64,000 bases of DNA from Pseudomonas sp. FP198 (GCF_030687895.1 NZ_CP117452.1:1691501-1755500), one strand, 5' to 3'. Shown: positions 47,322 to 56,831, numbered from the stretch's first letter. The notes: a model not told the origin generated them from the sequence alone. Numbers and translations: made by a program.

Positions 47322-49415
47322 ATGGCAATCCCGGACGCCCTGAGTCAGCAGCGCACCACGCATCGCCTGCTGCAACCGACCGTCAAATCGCACCTGGCCT
47401 ACACGTTGCTCTGTGCGTTGGTGATGATGGTCATGCTGAGCCTGCTGCGCGTTGCGCTGCTGGTCTACAACCGCGAGATGATCCTCGATACACCGGCCTC
47501 TACTTTCGTCGAAGCGTTCGCCAACGGCCTGCGTTTCGACCTGCGCCTGGTGGTCTACCTGTGCATCCCGCTGCTGCTGGCCCTGTTCAGCGCACGGGCG
47601 ATGGCGGCACGTGGATTCTTTCGTTTCTGGCTGACCGTCACGTCCAGCATCGCGCTGTTTCTCGGCTTGATGGAAATGGACTTCTACCGCGAGTTCCACC
47701 AGCGCCTCAACGGCCTGGTCTTCCAATATGTGCAGGAAGACCCGAAAACCGTCATGAGCATGCTCTGGTACGGTTTCCCGGTGGTGCGCTACCTGCTGGC
47801 CTGGGCCGGCGGCACGCTGATCCTGGCCCTGGCCTTCAAGGGCGCTGATCGCGCTACCCGGCCGCGCGGGCCGTTCAGTGGCGGCAGCATCGGCACCCGC
47901 CAGATCGCCCCGTGGTATGGCCGCGTCGCGGTGTTCCTGGTCTGCCTGGTGGTGGCCGTCGCCGCCGCCCGTGGCACCTTGCGCCAAGGCCCGCCCTTGC
48001 GTTGGGGCGATGTCTATACCACCGATTCGAACTTCGCCAACCAGTTGGGCCTCAATGGGACGCTGTCGCTGGTGGCGGCGGCCAAGAGCCGGATGTCCGA
48101 ACACCGTGACAATGTCTGGAAAGCCACCCTCGAGTCGTCGCTGGCCCAGCAGACCGTGCGCGACATGCTGGTGATGCCCGACGACAAGCTCGTCGATGCC
48201 GGGACGGCCGCGGTAAGACGCGACTACACGCCGCCGGCCGACAAGACACTGCCGATCAAGAACGTGGTGGTGATCCTGATGGAAAGCATGGCCGGTCACT
48301 CGGTGGGCGCCCTGGGCGCGCCGGGCAACATCACGCCCTACCTGGACAAGCTGTCCAAGGAAGGCCTGCTGTTCGACCGCTTCTTCTCCAACGGCACCCA
48401 CACCCACCAGGGCATGTTCGCCACCATGGCGTGTTTCCCGAACCTGCCGGGTTTTGAATACCTGATGCAGACACCGGAAGGCAGTCACAAGCTCTCGGGG
48501 CTGCCGCAACTGCTCAGTGCGCGTGCCTACGACGATGTGTATGTCTACAACGGCGACTTTGCCTGGGACAACCAGTCGGGTTTCTTCAGCAACCAGGGCA
48601 TGACCACCTTCATCGGACGCAATGACTATGTGAACCCGGTGTTCTCCGACCCGACCTGGGGCGTGTCCGACCAGGACATGTTCGACCGTGGCCTGATCGA
48701 GCTCAAGGCGCGCGAGAACGGCAAGCCGTTCTATGCCTTGTTGCAGACCCTGTCCAACCACACGCCTTACGCACTGCCGACGCCGTTGCCGGTCGAGCCG
48801 GTCACGGACCGTGGTCGCCTGAACGAACACTTGACCGCCATGCGGTACTCCGATTGGGCGCTGGGGCAGTTCTTCGAGAAGGCGCGCAAGGAGCCTTACT
48901 TCAAGGAAACCCTGTTTGTCGTGGTTGGCGACCATGGCTTCGGCAACGAGCGCCAGATCACCGAAATGGACCTTGGCCGCTTCAACGTGCCGATGTTGCT
49001 GATCGGCCCGGGCATCCAGGAAAAATTCGGCCAGCGCAGCCACACCGTGGGCACCCAGGTCGATATCGTCCCAACCATCATGGGACGGCTCGGCGGGCAG
49101 GTGCGTAACCAGTGCTGGGGCCGTGACCTGTTGAACCTGCCGCCAGGCGACACCGGGTTTGGCGTGATCAAGCCGTCGGGCAGCGACCAGACCACCGCGA
49201 TCATTCGCGACGACAGGATCCTGGTGCTGCCGGAAGAAAAGGCCATGCCAGCGAAGCTGTTCCGCTATCAGCTGGGGGCTAATCCGCATGCCGAGATCAT
49301 CCCGGACGCACCTGACACCGCAGCGATGAAACTCAAGCTCGAGGCGTTCTTGCAAACCGCGACCAAGAGCCTGCTGGATAACACCGCCGGTGTGGTTGAC
49401 GGCAAGCCGGACTGA
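47322..49415 (+). CDS. LTA synthase-like membrane sulfatase
   Basis: A 697-residue protein with about five N-terminal membrane segments in the first 215 residues and a periplasmic alkaline phosphatase/sulfatase domain from about 305 (VVVILMESMAGHSVGALG, FSNGTHTHQGMFATMACFP with a candidate catalytic Thr, VVVGDHGFGNERQI). Gram-negative relatives transfer phosphoglycerol or phosphoethanolamine groups to periplasmic glucans or envelope glycans; the substrate here cannot be told from sequence. It ends before a bidirectional terminator. Confidence 0.85.
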   Translation: MAIPDALSQQRTTHRLLQPTVKSHLAYTLLCALVMMVMLSLLRVALLVYNREMILDTPASTFVEAFANGLRFDLRLVVYLCIPLLLALFSARAMAARGFFRFWLTVTSSIALFLGLMEMDFYREFHQRLNGLVFQYVQEDPKTVMSMLWYGFPVVRYLLAWAGGTLILALAFKGADRATRPRGPFSGGSIGTRQIAPWYGRVAVFLVCLVVAVAAARGTLRQGPPLRWGDVYTTDSNFANQLGLNGTLSLVAAAKSRMSEHRDNVWKATLESSLAQQTVRDMLVMPDDKLVDAGTAAVRRDYTPPADKTLPIKNVVVILMESMAGHSVGALGAPGNITPYLDKLSKEGLLFDRFFSNGTHTHQGMFATMACFPNLPGFEYLMQTPEGSHKLSGLPQLLSARAYDDVYVYNGDFAWDNQSGFFSNQGMTTFIGRNDYVNPVFSDPTWGVSDQDMFDRGLIELKARENGKPFYALLQTLSNHTPYALPTPLPVEPVTDRGRLNEHLTAMRYSDWALGQFFEKARKEPYFKETLFVVVGDHGFGNERQITEMDLGRFNVPMLLIGPGIQEKFGQRSHTVGTQVDIVPTIMGRLGGQVRNQCWGRDLLNLPPGDTGFGVIKPSGSDQTTAIIRDDRILVLPEEKAMPAKLFRYQLGANPHAEIIPDAPDTAAMKLKLEAFLQTATKSLLDNTAGVVDGKPD

Positions 49416-49429
49416 TAATCGCGACGTAT

Positions 49430-49460
49430 AAAAAAAGAGGCCTCAATGGCCTCTTTTTTT
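49430..49460. terminator. Bidirectional terminator
   Basis: AAAAAAAGAGGCC and GGCCTCTTTTTTT arms with a short loop lie between the sulfatase gene (+) and the DUF3309 gene (-). A-tract and T-tract on both sides let it serve both strands. Confidence 0.93.
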
Positions 49461-49472
49461 ACGCTGGGTGGT

Positions 49473-49625
49473 TTATATCTTGCCAAGTAACAACAAGATC
49501 AACAGCACGACCAGCACAACGCCGATGATACCGGACGGGCCATAACCCCAACTTCTGGAGTGCGGGAAGACCGGAAGGCCACCGATCAGCAGGAGGATCA
49601 GGATGATGATAAGAATAGTGCCCAT
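49473..49625 (-). CDS. DUF3309 small membrane protein
   Basis: A 50-residue protein, MGTILIIILILLLIGGLPVF … VVLLILLLLGKI, with two hydrophobic helices split by a His/Ser/Trp/Gly turn (PHSRSWGYGPSG). The start follows AAGGAAAT. The pattern matches the DUF3309 family, which is widespread in proteobacteria but of unknown function. Confidence 0.85.
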   Translation of the reverse strand: MGTILIIILILLLIGGLPVFPHSRSWGYGPSGIIGVVLVVLLILLLLGKI

Positions 49626-50007
49626 TGTTGATTTCCTTATTGGTCAGTTCTGGAGTGATGTAACTTTCAACTGCCAGCGCGCATGCATTAAATCCGGGCG
49701 GCTTATTAAGTCCGACCGTAACGTCCTGTAAAAAATTCAATGTTTTTTGTTGTTAGTCTATTGATGCCAGACGCTGCCTTTGGTGGCGAGGGGATTTATC
49801 CCCGTTGGGTCGCGTAGCGGCCCCCTTCCATTTTGGCCAGTTGGCTCATGCAAACGACGGGGATAAATCCCCTCGCCACGGAAGCGTTGGCAATCAAAAC
49901 CCGCCACGGTTTGCCCTCGCCATTCAGCAATCTGATGGTGCATGGGTCTGTTCGGGTCCTTCGCTACACTCGGCGCATCTCTCCCGGAACAACAAGGCTG
50001 TTTCCCT
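49626..50007. other. Gap with REPIN upstream of the SDR gene
   Basis: The 382-base gap contains the leader of the DUF3309 gene and a REPIN (49783-49879). No gene is seen. Confidence 0.7.
49783..49879. repeat. REPIN of the GGGGATTTATCCCC type
   Basis: Arms GTGGCGAGGGGATTTATCCCC and GGGGATAAATCCCCTCGCCAC enclose about 55 bases. Confidence 0.9.
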
Positions 50008-50817
50008 ATGCAAAATCGCATGATGATCACCGGTGCCGGCTCCGGCCTGGGCCGCGAAATCGCGCTGCGCTGGGCCCGTGAAGGCTGGCGCCTGGCCCTG
50101 TCCGATGTCAGCGAGCCCGGCCTTCAGGAAACCCTCAGGCTGGTGCGCGATGCCGGTGGCGAGGGTTTCGTCCAGCGCTGTGACGTGCGCGACTACAGCC
50201 AGCTCACCGCATTCGCCCAGGCCTGCGAGGAGAAGCTTGGCGGCATCGATATCATCGTCAATAACGCTGGCGTGGCTTCGGGCGGATTCTTCAGCGAGCT
50301 CTCGCTGGAGGATTGGGACTGGCAGATCGCGATCAACCTGATGGGGGTGGTCAAGGGCTGCAAGGCGTTCCTGCCACTGCTGGAAAAAAGCCGCGGCAAG
50401 ATCATCAACATCGCTTCCATGGCGGCGCTGATGCAGGGGCCTGCCATGAGCAACTACAACGTGGCCAAGGCCGGCGTCGTGGCGCTGTCGGAAAGCCTGC
50501 TGGTCGAGCTGGCCCAGCAGGAAATCGGCGTGCATGTGGTATGTCCGTCGTTCTTCCAGACCAACCTGCTGGACTCGTTCCGTGGCCCGACCCCGGCCAT
50601 GAAGGCCCAGGTGGGCAAACTGCTGGAAAGCTCGCCGATCAGCGCGGCGGACATTGCCGATTACATCTACCAGCATGTCGCCCAGGGTGAATTCATGATC
50701 CTGCCCCACGAGCAGGGGCGCATGGCCTGGGCCCTCAAACAGAAAAATCCACAACTGCTGTACGACGAAATGACCGCCATGGCCGACAAGATGCGCGCCA
50801 AGGCACGGCAGGCCTGA
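50008..50817 (+). CDS. Short-chain dehydrogenase/reductase
   Basis: A 269-residue classical SDR with cofactor motif TGAGSGLGREIA, NNAGVASGG, catalytic Ser in IINIASMAAL and the Tyr-x3-Lys pair in YNVAKAG. It starts at 50008 (MQNRMMITGAG); an open extension upstream has no ribosome site. The substrate is not predictable. Confidence 0.88.
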   Translation: MQNRMMITGAGSGLGREIALRWAREGWRLALSDVSEPGLQETLRLVRDAGGEGFVQRCDVRDYSQLTAFAQACEEKLGGIDIIVNNAGVASGGFFSELSLEDWDWQIAINLMGVVKGCKAFLPLLEKSRGKIINIASMAALMQGPAMSNYNVAKAGVVALSESLLVELAQQEIGVHVVCPSFFQTNLLDSFRGPTPAMKAQVGKLLESSPISAADIADYIYQHVAQGEFMILPHEQGRMAWALKQKNPQLLYDEMTAMADKMRAKARQA

Positions 50818-50880
50818 GTTGACCTGATTGCCGGGTGTCCTCAGGATGGCGCCATTCGTGCCTTCCTGATGGACATGACA

Positions 50881-51213
50881 ATGCTCAATTACCTGTGGTT
50901 TTTTCTCGCCGCGTTGTTCGAGATCGCCGGCTGCTATGCCTTCTGGATGTGGTTGCGCCAGGGCAAGAGCGCCTGGTGGATCCTGCCGGCACTGCTCAGC
51001 CTTGCGTTGTTCGCCCTGTTGCTGACGCGCATCGAAGCCACTTATGCCGGTCGCGCCTACGCCGCCTACGGTGGCATTTACATCATCGCCTCGATTGGCT
51101 GGCTGGCCGTGGTGGAGCGGGTTCGACCGCTGGGTTCCGACTGGATCGGCGTGGCTCTCTGTGTGATCGGGGCCAGCGTGATTCTGTTTGGTCCGCGTTT
51201 TTCGGGGCCGTAA
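50881..51213 (+). CDS. YnfA/UPF0060 family membrane protein
   Basis: A 110-residue protein with four membrane helices, similar to YnfA ([60 protein letters not shown]). These proteins resemble small multidrug transporters. Two ATGs just upstream (50869, 50875) are possible alternative starts. Confidence 0.85.
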   Translation: MLNYLWFFLAALFEIAGCYAFWMWLRQGKSAWWILPALLSLALFALLLTRIEATYAGRAYAAYGGIYIIASIGWLAVVERVRPLGSDWIGVALCVIGASVILFGPRFSGP

Positions 51214-51359
51214 ACCGACGTTTCGGCGGGGTTTTGCAGGACGTTTCCTTCAGCCAACGGACAGTTGTTTGTAGGGGTTTACTGAATTCCCGCCGGTATC
51301 TTGTGCTCGGAAAACAGGCCGTGCATGGTCAATGTCCAATCACTCTTAAGGACAAGACC

Positions 51360-51551
51360 ATGCTCGTATTAAGCCGTACCGTAGGTGAGTTGATTTCCAT
51401 CGGTGATGAGATTTCCGTCCGTGTGCTGTCGATCAGCGGCGGCACCGTGCGCTTTGGCGTAGAAGCGCCCCGGCACGTGGAGGTTCATCGTTCCGAGGTC
51501 TACGACAGGATCCAGAGGAAAAAGGCCGGGTCCGACCGCAAGGTCGGTTAA
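51360..51551 (+). CDS. Divergent CsrA/RsmA-family RNA-binding regulator
   Basis: A 63-residue CsrA-type protein, [20 protein letters not shown] … [20 protein letters not shown]. The RNA-contact residues Leu4, Arg6 and the His-Arg pair in VHRSE are kept, while the usual GVKGNQVRIGV strand is changed to [11 protein letters not shown]. This separates it from RsmA, RsmE and RsmI. It starts after AAGGAC. Its stop overlaps the end of the convergent YheU-family gene by 3 bases. Targets are unknown. Confidence 0.85.
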   Translation: MLVLSRTVGELISIGDEISVRVLSISGGTVRFGVEAPRHVEVHRSEVYDRIQRKKAGSDRKVG

Positions 51552-51775
51552 TCGAACAGATGTCTGGGCACATCGTGCTTGAGCATCAATTGGCACTGTT
51601 CGCTTTCGGGATCGAAGACAATCATGGCCTGGCCTTTGGTCAGGGCCTGCCTGACCCGCAGGACGCGGGTTTCCAGCGGGGTATCGTCGCCATTGTCAGT
51701 ACCGTCACGGGTGACGAAATCCTCGATCAGGCGGGTGAGCGTATCGACTTCGAGTTGGTCGTAGGGGATCAGCAT
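51548..51775 (-). CDS. YheU family protein
   Basis: A 75-residue protein ([53 protein letters not shown]), matching the YheU family of unknown function. The ATG at 51775 is used rather than one 15 bases upstream because the family begins MLIPYDQL. It is convergent with the CsrA-like gene and overlaps its stop. Confidence 0.85.
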   Translation of the reverse strand: MLIPYDQLEVDTLTRLIEDFVTRDGTDNGDDTPLETRVLRVRQALTKGQAMIVFDPESEQCQLMLKHDVPRHLFD

Positions 51776-51851
51776 GGTGGGGCTCCGCAAAACAATAGAG
51801 CGGATGCTACGGTGGATGCGCTGCTGCGGCTAGCCTGAGTTCTGTAGAGCC

Positions 51852-51928
51852 ATGTGGGCCTCGTCGCGAGCAGGCTCGCTCCACATGGATGGCGTAATGA
51901 CCTTGTGGGAGCGAGCCTGCTCGCGAAA
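51852..51928. repeat. REP elements downstream of the NAGGN peptidase gene
   Basis: An irregular hairpin (CATGTGGG … CGAGCAGGCTCGCTCCACATG) is followed by one GTGGGAGCGAGCCTGCTCGCG arm, about 30 bases before the peptidase stop. Confidence 0.75.
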
Positions 51929-51956
51929 GCATCGTAAGAATCAATAGGGGCTTGGT

Positions 51957-53147
51957 TCAGCTATCCGAACGCTGCCCGATCAGGCTGTCCACCGACGGCA
52001 CCCGGGTGTCGCTTTCCATCTGCGCATCGTGTTCGATCTGATGGCTGAAGCGATCCAGTGATCCCTGGGCCGGTTGCGCGTCGCTGGCAAATACCGGCGG
52101 GCTGAGGATGTAGGCGCCGAGCAGGCGGCTCAGCGCGGCCAGGCTGTCGATGTGGGTGCGCTCGTAACCATGGGTCGCGTCGCAGCCGAAGGCGAGCAGG
52201 GCAGTGCGGATGTCGTGCCCGGCGGTGATCGCCGAATGGGCGTCGCTGAAGTAATAGCGAAACAGGTCGCGGCGCGCCGGCAGTTCGTGCTCCTTGGCCA
52301 GCTTCAGCAAATGTCGCGACAGATGGTAGTCGTACGGGCCTCCCGAGTCCTGCATGGCCACGCTCACCGCGTGTTCGCTGGAGTGCTGGCCTGGCGCGAC
52401 CGGTGCAATGTCTATCCCGACGAACTCGCTGACGTCCCAAGGCAGCGCGGCCGCCGCGCCGCTGCCGGTTTCCTCGGTGATGGTGAACAGTGGGTGGCAG
52501 TCGATCAACAGTTCCTCGCCGCTGTCGACAATCGCCTTGAGCGCCGCCAGCAACGCGGCGACCCCGGCCTTGTCATCCAGGTGACGGGCGCTGATATGGC
52601 CGCTTTCGGTGAACTCCGGCAAGGGGTCGAACGCCACATAGTCGCCGATGCCCACCCCCAACGTTTCGCAATCGGCGCGGGTGGCACAGTACGCATCCAG
52701 GCGCAGTTCGATGTGGTCCCAACTGATGGGCATCTCATCCACGGCGGTGTTGAACGCGTGCCCGGAAGCCATCAGCGGCAGCACGCTGCCACGGATCACC
52801 CCAGTGTCGGTAAACAGGCTGACCCGGCTGCCCTCGGCAAAACGGCTCGACCAGCAACCCACCGGCGCCAGCGTCAGGCGGCCGTTGTCCTTGATGGCGC
52901 GAACCGAGGCGCCGATGGTGTCCAGGTGAGCCGATACGGCCCGGTCGGGGCTGCTCTTGCGGCCCTTGAGGGTGGCGCGAATCGTGCCGCGCCGGGTCAT
53001 TTCGAAAGGGATCCCCAGCTCTTCGAGTCGCTCGGCGACGTACCGCACGATGGTGTCGGTGAAGCCGGTCGGGCTGGGAATGGCGAGCATTTCCAACAGG
53101 ACTTTCTGCAGGTATTCGAGATCCGGTTCGGGAATTTTGCTGATCAT
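51957..53147 (-). CDS. M42-family peptidase of the NAGGN osmoprotectant system
   Basis: A 396-residue M42 metallopeptidase with metal-binding and catalytic motifs VSAHLDTIGASV, RHLDDKAGVAALL, FTITEETGSG and DATHGYERTH. This subfamily is encoded with genes for N-acetylglutaminylglutamine amide synthesis and is thought to degrade or recycle the dipeptide; that role is inferred from context. It is the last gene of the three-gene operon. Confidence 0.9.
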   Translation of the reverse strand: MISKIPEPDLEYLQKVLLEMLAIPSPTGFTDTIVRYVAERLEELGIPFEMTRRGTIRATLKGRKSSPDRAVSAHLDTIGASVRAIKDNGRLTLAPVGCWSSRFAEGSRVSLFTDTGVIRGSVLPLMASGHAFNTAVDEMPISWDHIELRLDAYCATRADCETLGVGIGDYVAFDPLPEFTESGHISARHLDDKAGVAALLAALKAIVDSGEELLIDCHPLFTITEETGSGAAAALPWDVSEFVGIDIAPVAPGQHSSEHAVSVAMQDSGGPYDYHLSRHLLKLAKEHELPARRDLFRYYFSDAHSAITAGHDIRTALLAFGCDATHGYERTHIDSLAALSRLLGAYILSPPVFASDAQPAQGSLDRFSHQIEHDAQMESDTRVPSVDSLIGQRSDS

Positions 53148-53189
53148 GGAAACTCCTCGCGGAACATTAAGTTTTGAATGGGGAACCTT

Positions 53190-53296
53190 GTGGCGAGGGA
53201 GCTTGCTCCCGCTGGGCCGCGAAGCGGTCCTTCTTTTCAGGCCTCGGGGCCCAGGCGACCGCTTCGCGCTCTAGCGGGAGCAAGCTCCCTCGCCAC
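53190..53296. repeat. REPIN between the NAGGN peptidase and synthetase genes
   Basis: Arms GTGGCGAGGGAGCTTGCTCCC and GGGAGCAAGCTCCCTCGCCAC enclose about 65 bases inside the operon, where it could affect mRNA stability and relative expression. Confidence 0.9.
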
Positions 53297-53309
53297 AGAG
53301 AGATTTGAA

Positions 53310-55055
53310 TCAGACCGCCGACTGGCTATGGGGAAACAACAGGTCCACAAAGCGCTCGGCAGTCGGTTGCGGTTCGTGGTTGGCGAGGCCGGCGCGTTCG
53401 TTGGCTTCGATGAACACGTACTCCGGTTGATCGGCCGCCGGCACCAGCAGGTCGAGGCCGACCATCGGTATATCCAGCGCCCGCGCAGCGCGCACCGCCG
53501 CATCCGCCAGGGTCGGATGCAGGATCGCGGTGACGTCTTCCAGCACGCCGCCGGTATGCAGGTTTGCGGTGCGCCGGACAAACAGATGCTCACCCGCCGG
53601 CAGCACGCTGTCATAGTCATACCCGGCCGCGCTCAGCGTTCGCTCGGTCTCGGCATCCATCGGGATCTTGCTTTCGCCCCCGGTAGCCGCCTGCCGCCGC
53701 CGGCTCTGCGCCTCGATCAGCGCGCCAATGGTGTGCTGGCCGTCGCCGATCACTTCCGCCGGGCGCCGGATCGCCGCCGCCACCACTTCAAAACCGATCA
53801 CCAGGATGCGCAGGTCGAGCCCTTCGTGGAAGCTCTCCAGCAGCACGCGGCTGTCGAAGCGTCGGGCCGTTTCGATGGCGTTCTGGACTTCCTCGATGGT
53901 CCGCAGGTCCACCGCCACGCCTTGGCCCTGTTCGCCGTCCAGCGGCTTGACCACCACGCGCTGGTGTTCATCGAGAAACGCCAGGTTGTCGTCGGCATTG
54001 CCCGCCAGCTGTTGCGCCGGCAGGTTCAGACCGGCATTTTTCAGCACCTTGTGGGTCAGGCTCTTGTTCTGGCACAGGGTCATGCTGATCGCACTGGTCA
54101 AGTCGCTCAGCGATTCCCGGCAGCGAATCCGCCGGCTGCCATGCACCAGGGTGAACAGCCCGGCCTCGGCGTCATCCACTTGCACTTCGATGCCACGCCG
54201 GTGCGCTTCCTCGACGATGATCCGCGCGTACGGGTTGAATTGCGCCTCGGGACCCGGCCCGAGGAACAGCGGCTGATTGATGCCGTTCTTGCGCTTGATG
54301 GCGAAGGTCTGGAGGCTGCGGAAGCCGAGCTTGGCGTAGAGATTTTTCGCCAGGCGATTGTCGTGCAGCACCGACAGGTCCAGGTAGCTCAAGCCACGGC
54401 TCATGAAATGCTCGATGAGATGGCGCACCAGCACTTCGCCGACACCGGGCCGCGAACATTGCGGGTCCACCGCCAGGCACCAGAGGCTGCTGCCGTTTTC
54501 CGGGTCGTTGAACGCTTTCTGGTGGTTGAGGCCCATGACGCTGCCGATCACCGCGCCAGTGTCGTCGTCTTCGGCCAGCCAGTACACCGGGCCGCCCTGG
54601 TGACGCGGGGTCAGGCGCTCGGGATCGATGGGCAGCATGCCGCGAGCCTGGTAGAGCTGGTTGATGGCTTGCCAGTCGCTGTCGCTCTGGGCCCGGCGGA
54701 TCCGGAAGCCGCGAAACACTCGCATGGCTTGGCGATAATCGCTGAACCACAGGCGCAGGGTATCCGACGGGTCAAGGAACAGATGCGCCGGTTCCAGCCC
54801 CAGCACTTGCTGGGGCGCGGCGACGTACAAGGCAATGTCGCGCTCGCCGGGCTGCTCGTTGAGCAGTTCCTGGGCCAGAGTCGCCGGGTCCGGAAAGGTA
54901 TGGCCAATGAGCAAGCGGCCCCAGCCGCAATGCACGGCGATCGGCGCGGCGCCCAGTTCGCTGCCGTCTTCGGCCAGGCGCGCCTGCAAGCGTTCGTAGG
55001 ACGGTGGTTGGCCGCGCAAAAGACGTTGGTTGTGAAGGGTCGGGTGGGGTTTCAT
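53310..55055 (-). CDS. ngg: N-acetylglutaminylglutamine synthetase (Ngg)
   Basis: Ngg makes the dipeptide N-acetylglutaminylglutamine, precursor of the osmolyte NAGGN. The 581-residue protein has an N-terminal GNAT acetyltransferase domain (about 120-270; AVDPQCSRPGVGEVLVRHLI) and a C-terminal ATP-grasp ligase (about 330-575; VVVKPLDGEQGQGVAVDL, EYVFIEANERAGLANHEP). It lies 3 bases downstream of the amidotransferase gene, so the two are coupled. High-osmolarity induction is known for the system in Pseudomonas and other bacteria. Confidence 0.94.
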   Translation of the reverse strand: MKPHPTLHNQRLLRGQPPSYERLQARLAEDGSELGAAPIAVHCGWGRLLIGHTFPDPATLAQELLNEQPGERDIALYVAAPQQVLGLEPAHLFLDPSDTLRLWFSDYRQAMRVFRGFRIRRAQSDSDWQAINQLYQARGMLPIDPERLTPRHQGGPVYWLAEDDDTGAVIGSVMGLNHQKAFNDPENGSSLWCLAVDPQCSRPGVGEVLVRHLIEHFMSRGLSYLDLSVLHDNRLAKNLYAKLGFRSLQTFAIKRKNGINQPLFLGPGPEAQFNPYARIIVEEAHRRGIEVQVDDAEAGLFTLVHGSRRIRCRESLSDLTSAISMTLCQNKSLTHKVLKNAGLNLPAQQLAGNADDNLAFLDEHQRVVVKPLDGEQGQGVAVDLRTIEEVQNAIETARRFDSRVLLESFHEGLDLRILVIGFEVVAAAIRRPAEVIGDGQHTIGALIEAQSRRRQAATGGESKIPMDAETERTLSAAGYDYDSVLPAGEHLFVRRTANLHTGGVLEDVTAILHPTLADAAVRAARALDIPMVGLDLLVPAADQPEYVFIEANERAGLANHEPQPTAERFVDLLFPHSQSAV

Positions 55056-55058
55056 CGA

Positions 55059-56831
55059 TCAGATTCCTTGCTCGCTGAGCCACAGGTTCAGCGCCGCCAA
55101 TTGCCATAGCCGCGAGCCGCGCAACGGCGTGAGCTGGCCGTTGGGGTCGGTCAGCAAACGGTCGAGCATGGTCGGGTTGAACAAGCCGCGATCCTGGCTC
55201 GGGTCCAGCAGCAGTTCGCGAACCCAGGCCAGGGTGTTGCCTTCCAAGTGCTTGAGGCCCGGGACCGGGAAATAACCTTTCTTGCGGTCGATGACCTCGC
55301 TCGGGATCACCCGGCGGGCCGCTTCCTTGAGTACCTGCTTGCCGCCATCGGGCAGCTTGAATTTCGCCGGCACCCGTGCCGAAAGCTCCACCAGCCGGTA
55401 GTCGAGGAACGGCGTGCGCGCTTCCAGGCCCCAGGCCATGGTCATGTTGTCGACGCGCTTGACCGGGTCGTCCACCAGCATCACGGTGCTGTCCAGGCGC
55501 AGGGCCTTGTCGACGGCGGCATCGGCGCCCGGCTGGGCGAAGTGCTCCTTGACGAAATCACCGGCGGCGTCGTTGGCCGTCAGCCATTCAGGCTGCACGG
55601 TCGCGGCATATTCTTCATAGCTGCGGTCGAAGAATGCCGCGCGATAGGCGGCGTACGGGTCGCTGGCGCCGTCCACTTGCGGATACCAGTGGTAACCGGC
55701 GAACAGCTCGTCGGCGCCCTGGCCGCTTTGTACCACCTTGCAGTGCTTGGCGACTTCCCGCGACAACAGGTAAAAGGCGATGCAGTCGTGGCTGACCATC
55801 GGCTCGCTCATGGCGCGGAACGCCGCGGGCAGCTGTTCGATGATTTCTTTCTCATCGATGCGCAACTGATGATGGCGGGTGCCGTAGTGCTTGGCGATCA
55901 GGTCCGAATACTGGAACTCGTCACCGCGCTCGCCGCCGGCGTCCTGGAAGCCGATGGAGAAGGTGGACAAGTCTTCCACGCCGACTTCACGCAACAGGCC
56001 GACAAGCATGCTCGAATCGACGCCGCCGGAGAGCAGCACGCCCACGTCGACGGCGGCGCGCTGGCGGATGGCGACGGCTTCACGGGTGCTGTCGAGCACG
56101 CGATCGATCCAGTCTTCCAGGTTGAGGTTCTGTTCATCGGCCTGTGGGCCGTAGGGCAGCGTCCACCAGGTTTTCTGCTCGGTGCGACCGTCCGCTTCGA
56201 TGCGCATCCAGGTCGCCGGTGGCAGTTTTTCAATGCCGGCCAACAAGGTGCGTGGCGCCGGGACGACCGCGTGAAAATTCAGGTAATGATTGAGGGCGAT
56301 CGGGTCAAGCACCGGATTGATGTCGCCACCCTTGAGCAGGGCCGGCAACGCCGAGGCAAAGCGCAGGCGCTGGCCGGTACGGGACAGGTACAGCGGCTTG
56401 ACGCCGAGACGGTCGCGAGCGATGAACAGCCGCTTGGCGTCGCGTTCCCAGATGGCGAAGGCGAACATGCCATTGAGTTTGGGCAGCAGGGCTTCGCCCC
56501 AGGCGTGATAACCCTTGAGCAACACTTCGGTGTCGCCGCCAGAGTAGAAGGTGTAGCCCAGGCCTTCGAGTTCGCTGCGCAGTTCCGGGTAGTTGTAGAT
56601 CGCGCCGTTGAACGCCAGGGACAGGCCCAGTTGATTGTCGATCATCGGCTGGGCCGAACCATCGGACAGGTCCATGATTTTCAGGCGTCGGTGGCCGAGG
56701 GCGATCGGCCCCTGGCTATGAAAACCCCACGCGTCAGGGCCGCGAGGGGCCAGGTGATGGGTGATGCGCTCTACGGCCGCAAGGTCCGCAGGTTGTTGAT
56801 CGAAACGTAACTCACCAGCTAATCCGCACAT
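55059..56831 (-). CDS. asnO: N-acetylglutaminylglutamine amidotransferase (AsnO-type)
   Basis: It amidates N-acetylglutaminylglutamine to NAGGN, an osmoprotectant. The 590-residue protein is asparagine synthetase-like: N-terminal glutaminase with catalytic Cys2 (MCGLAGELRF) and the ATP-pyrophosphatase domain with LLSGGVDSSMLVGLL. It is first in the operon asnO-ngg-peptidase. A REPIN lies about 160 bases upstream. Confidence 0.93.
   Translation of the reverse strand: MCGLAGELRFDQQPADLAAVERITHHLAPRGPDAWGFHSQGPIALGHRRLKIMDLSDGSAQPMIDNQLGLSLAFNGAIYNYPELRSELEGLGYTFYSGGDTEVLLKGYHAWGEALLPKLNGMFAFAIWERDAKRLFIARDRLGVKPLYLSRTGQRLRFASALPALLKGGDINPVLDPIALNHYLNFHAVVPAPRTLLAGIEKLPPATWMRIEADGRTEQKTWWTLPYGPQADEQNLNLEDWIDRVLDSTREAVAIRQRAAVDVGVLLSGGVDSSMLVGLLREVGVEDLSTFSIGFQDAGGERGDEFQYSDLIAKHYGTRHHQLRIDEKEIIEQLPAAFRAMSEPMVSHDCIAFYLLSREVAKHCKVVQSGQGADELFAGYHWYPQVDGASDPYAAYRAAFFDRSYEEYAATVQPEWLTANDAAGDFVKEHFAQPGADAAVDKALRLDSTVMLVDDPVKRVDNMTMAWGLEARTPFLDYRLVELSARVPAKFKLPDGGKQVLKEAARRVIPSEVIDRKKGYFPVPGLKHLEGNTLAWVRELLLDPSQDRGLFNPTMLDRLLTDPNGQLTPLRGSRLWQLAALNLWLSEQGI

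Noticed and set aside
50835..51359. Long frame fused to the CsrA-like protein
   Set aside because: It runs through the YnfA gene in another frame; the CsrA family starts MLVLSR at 51360.
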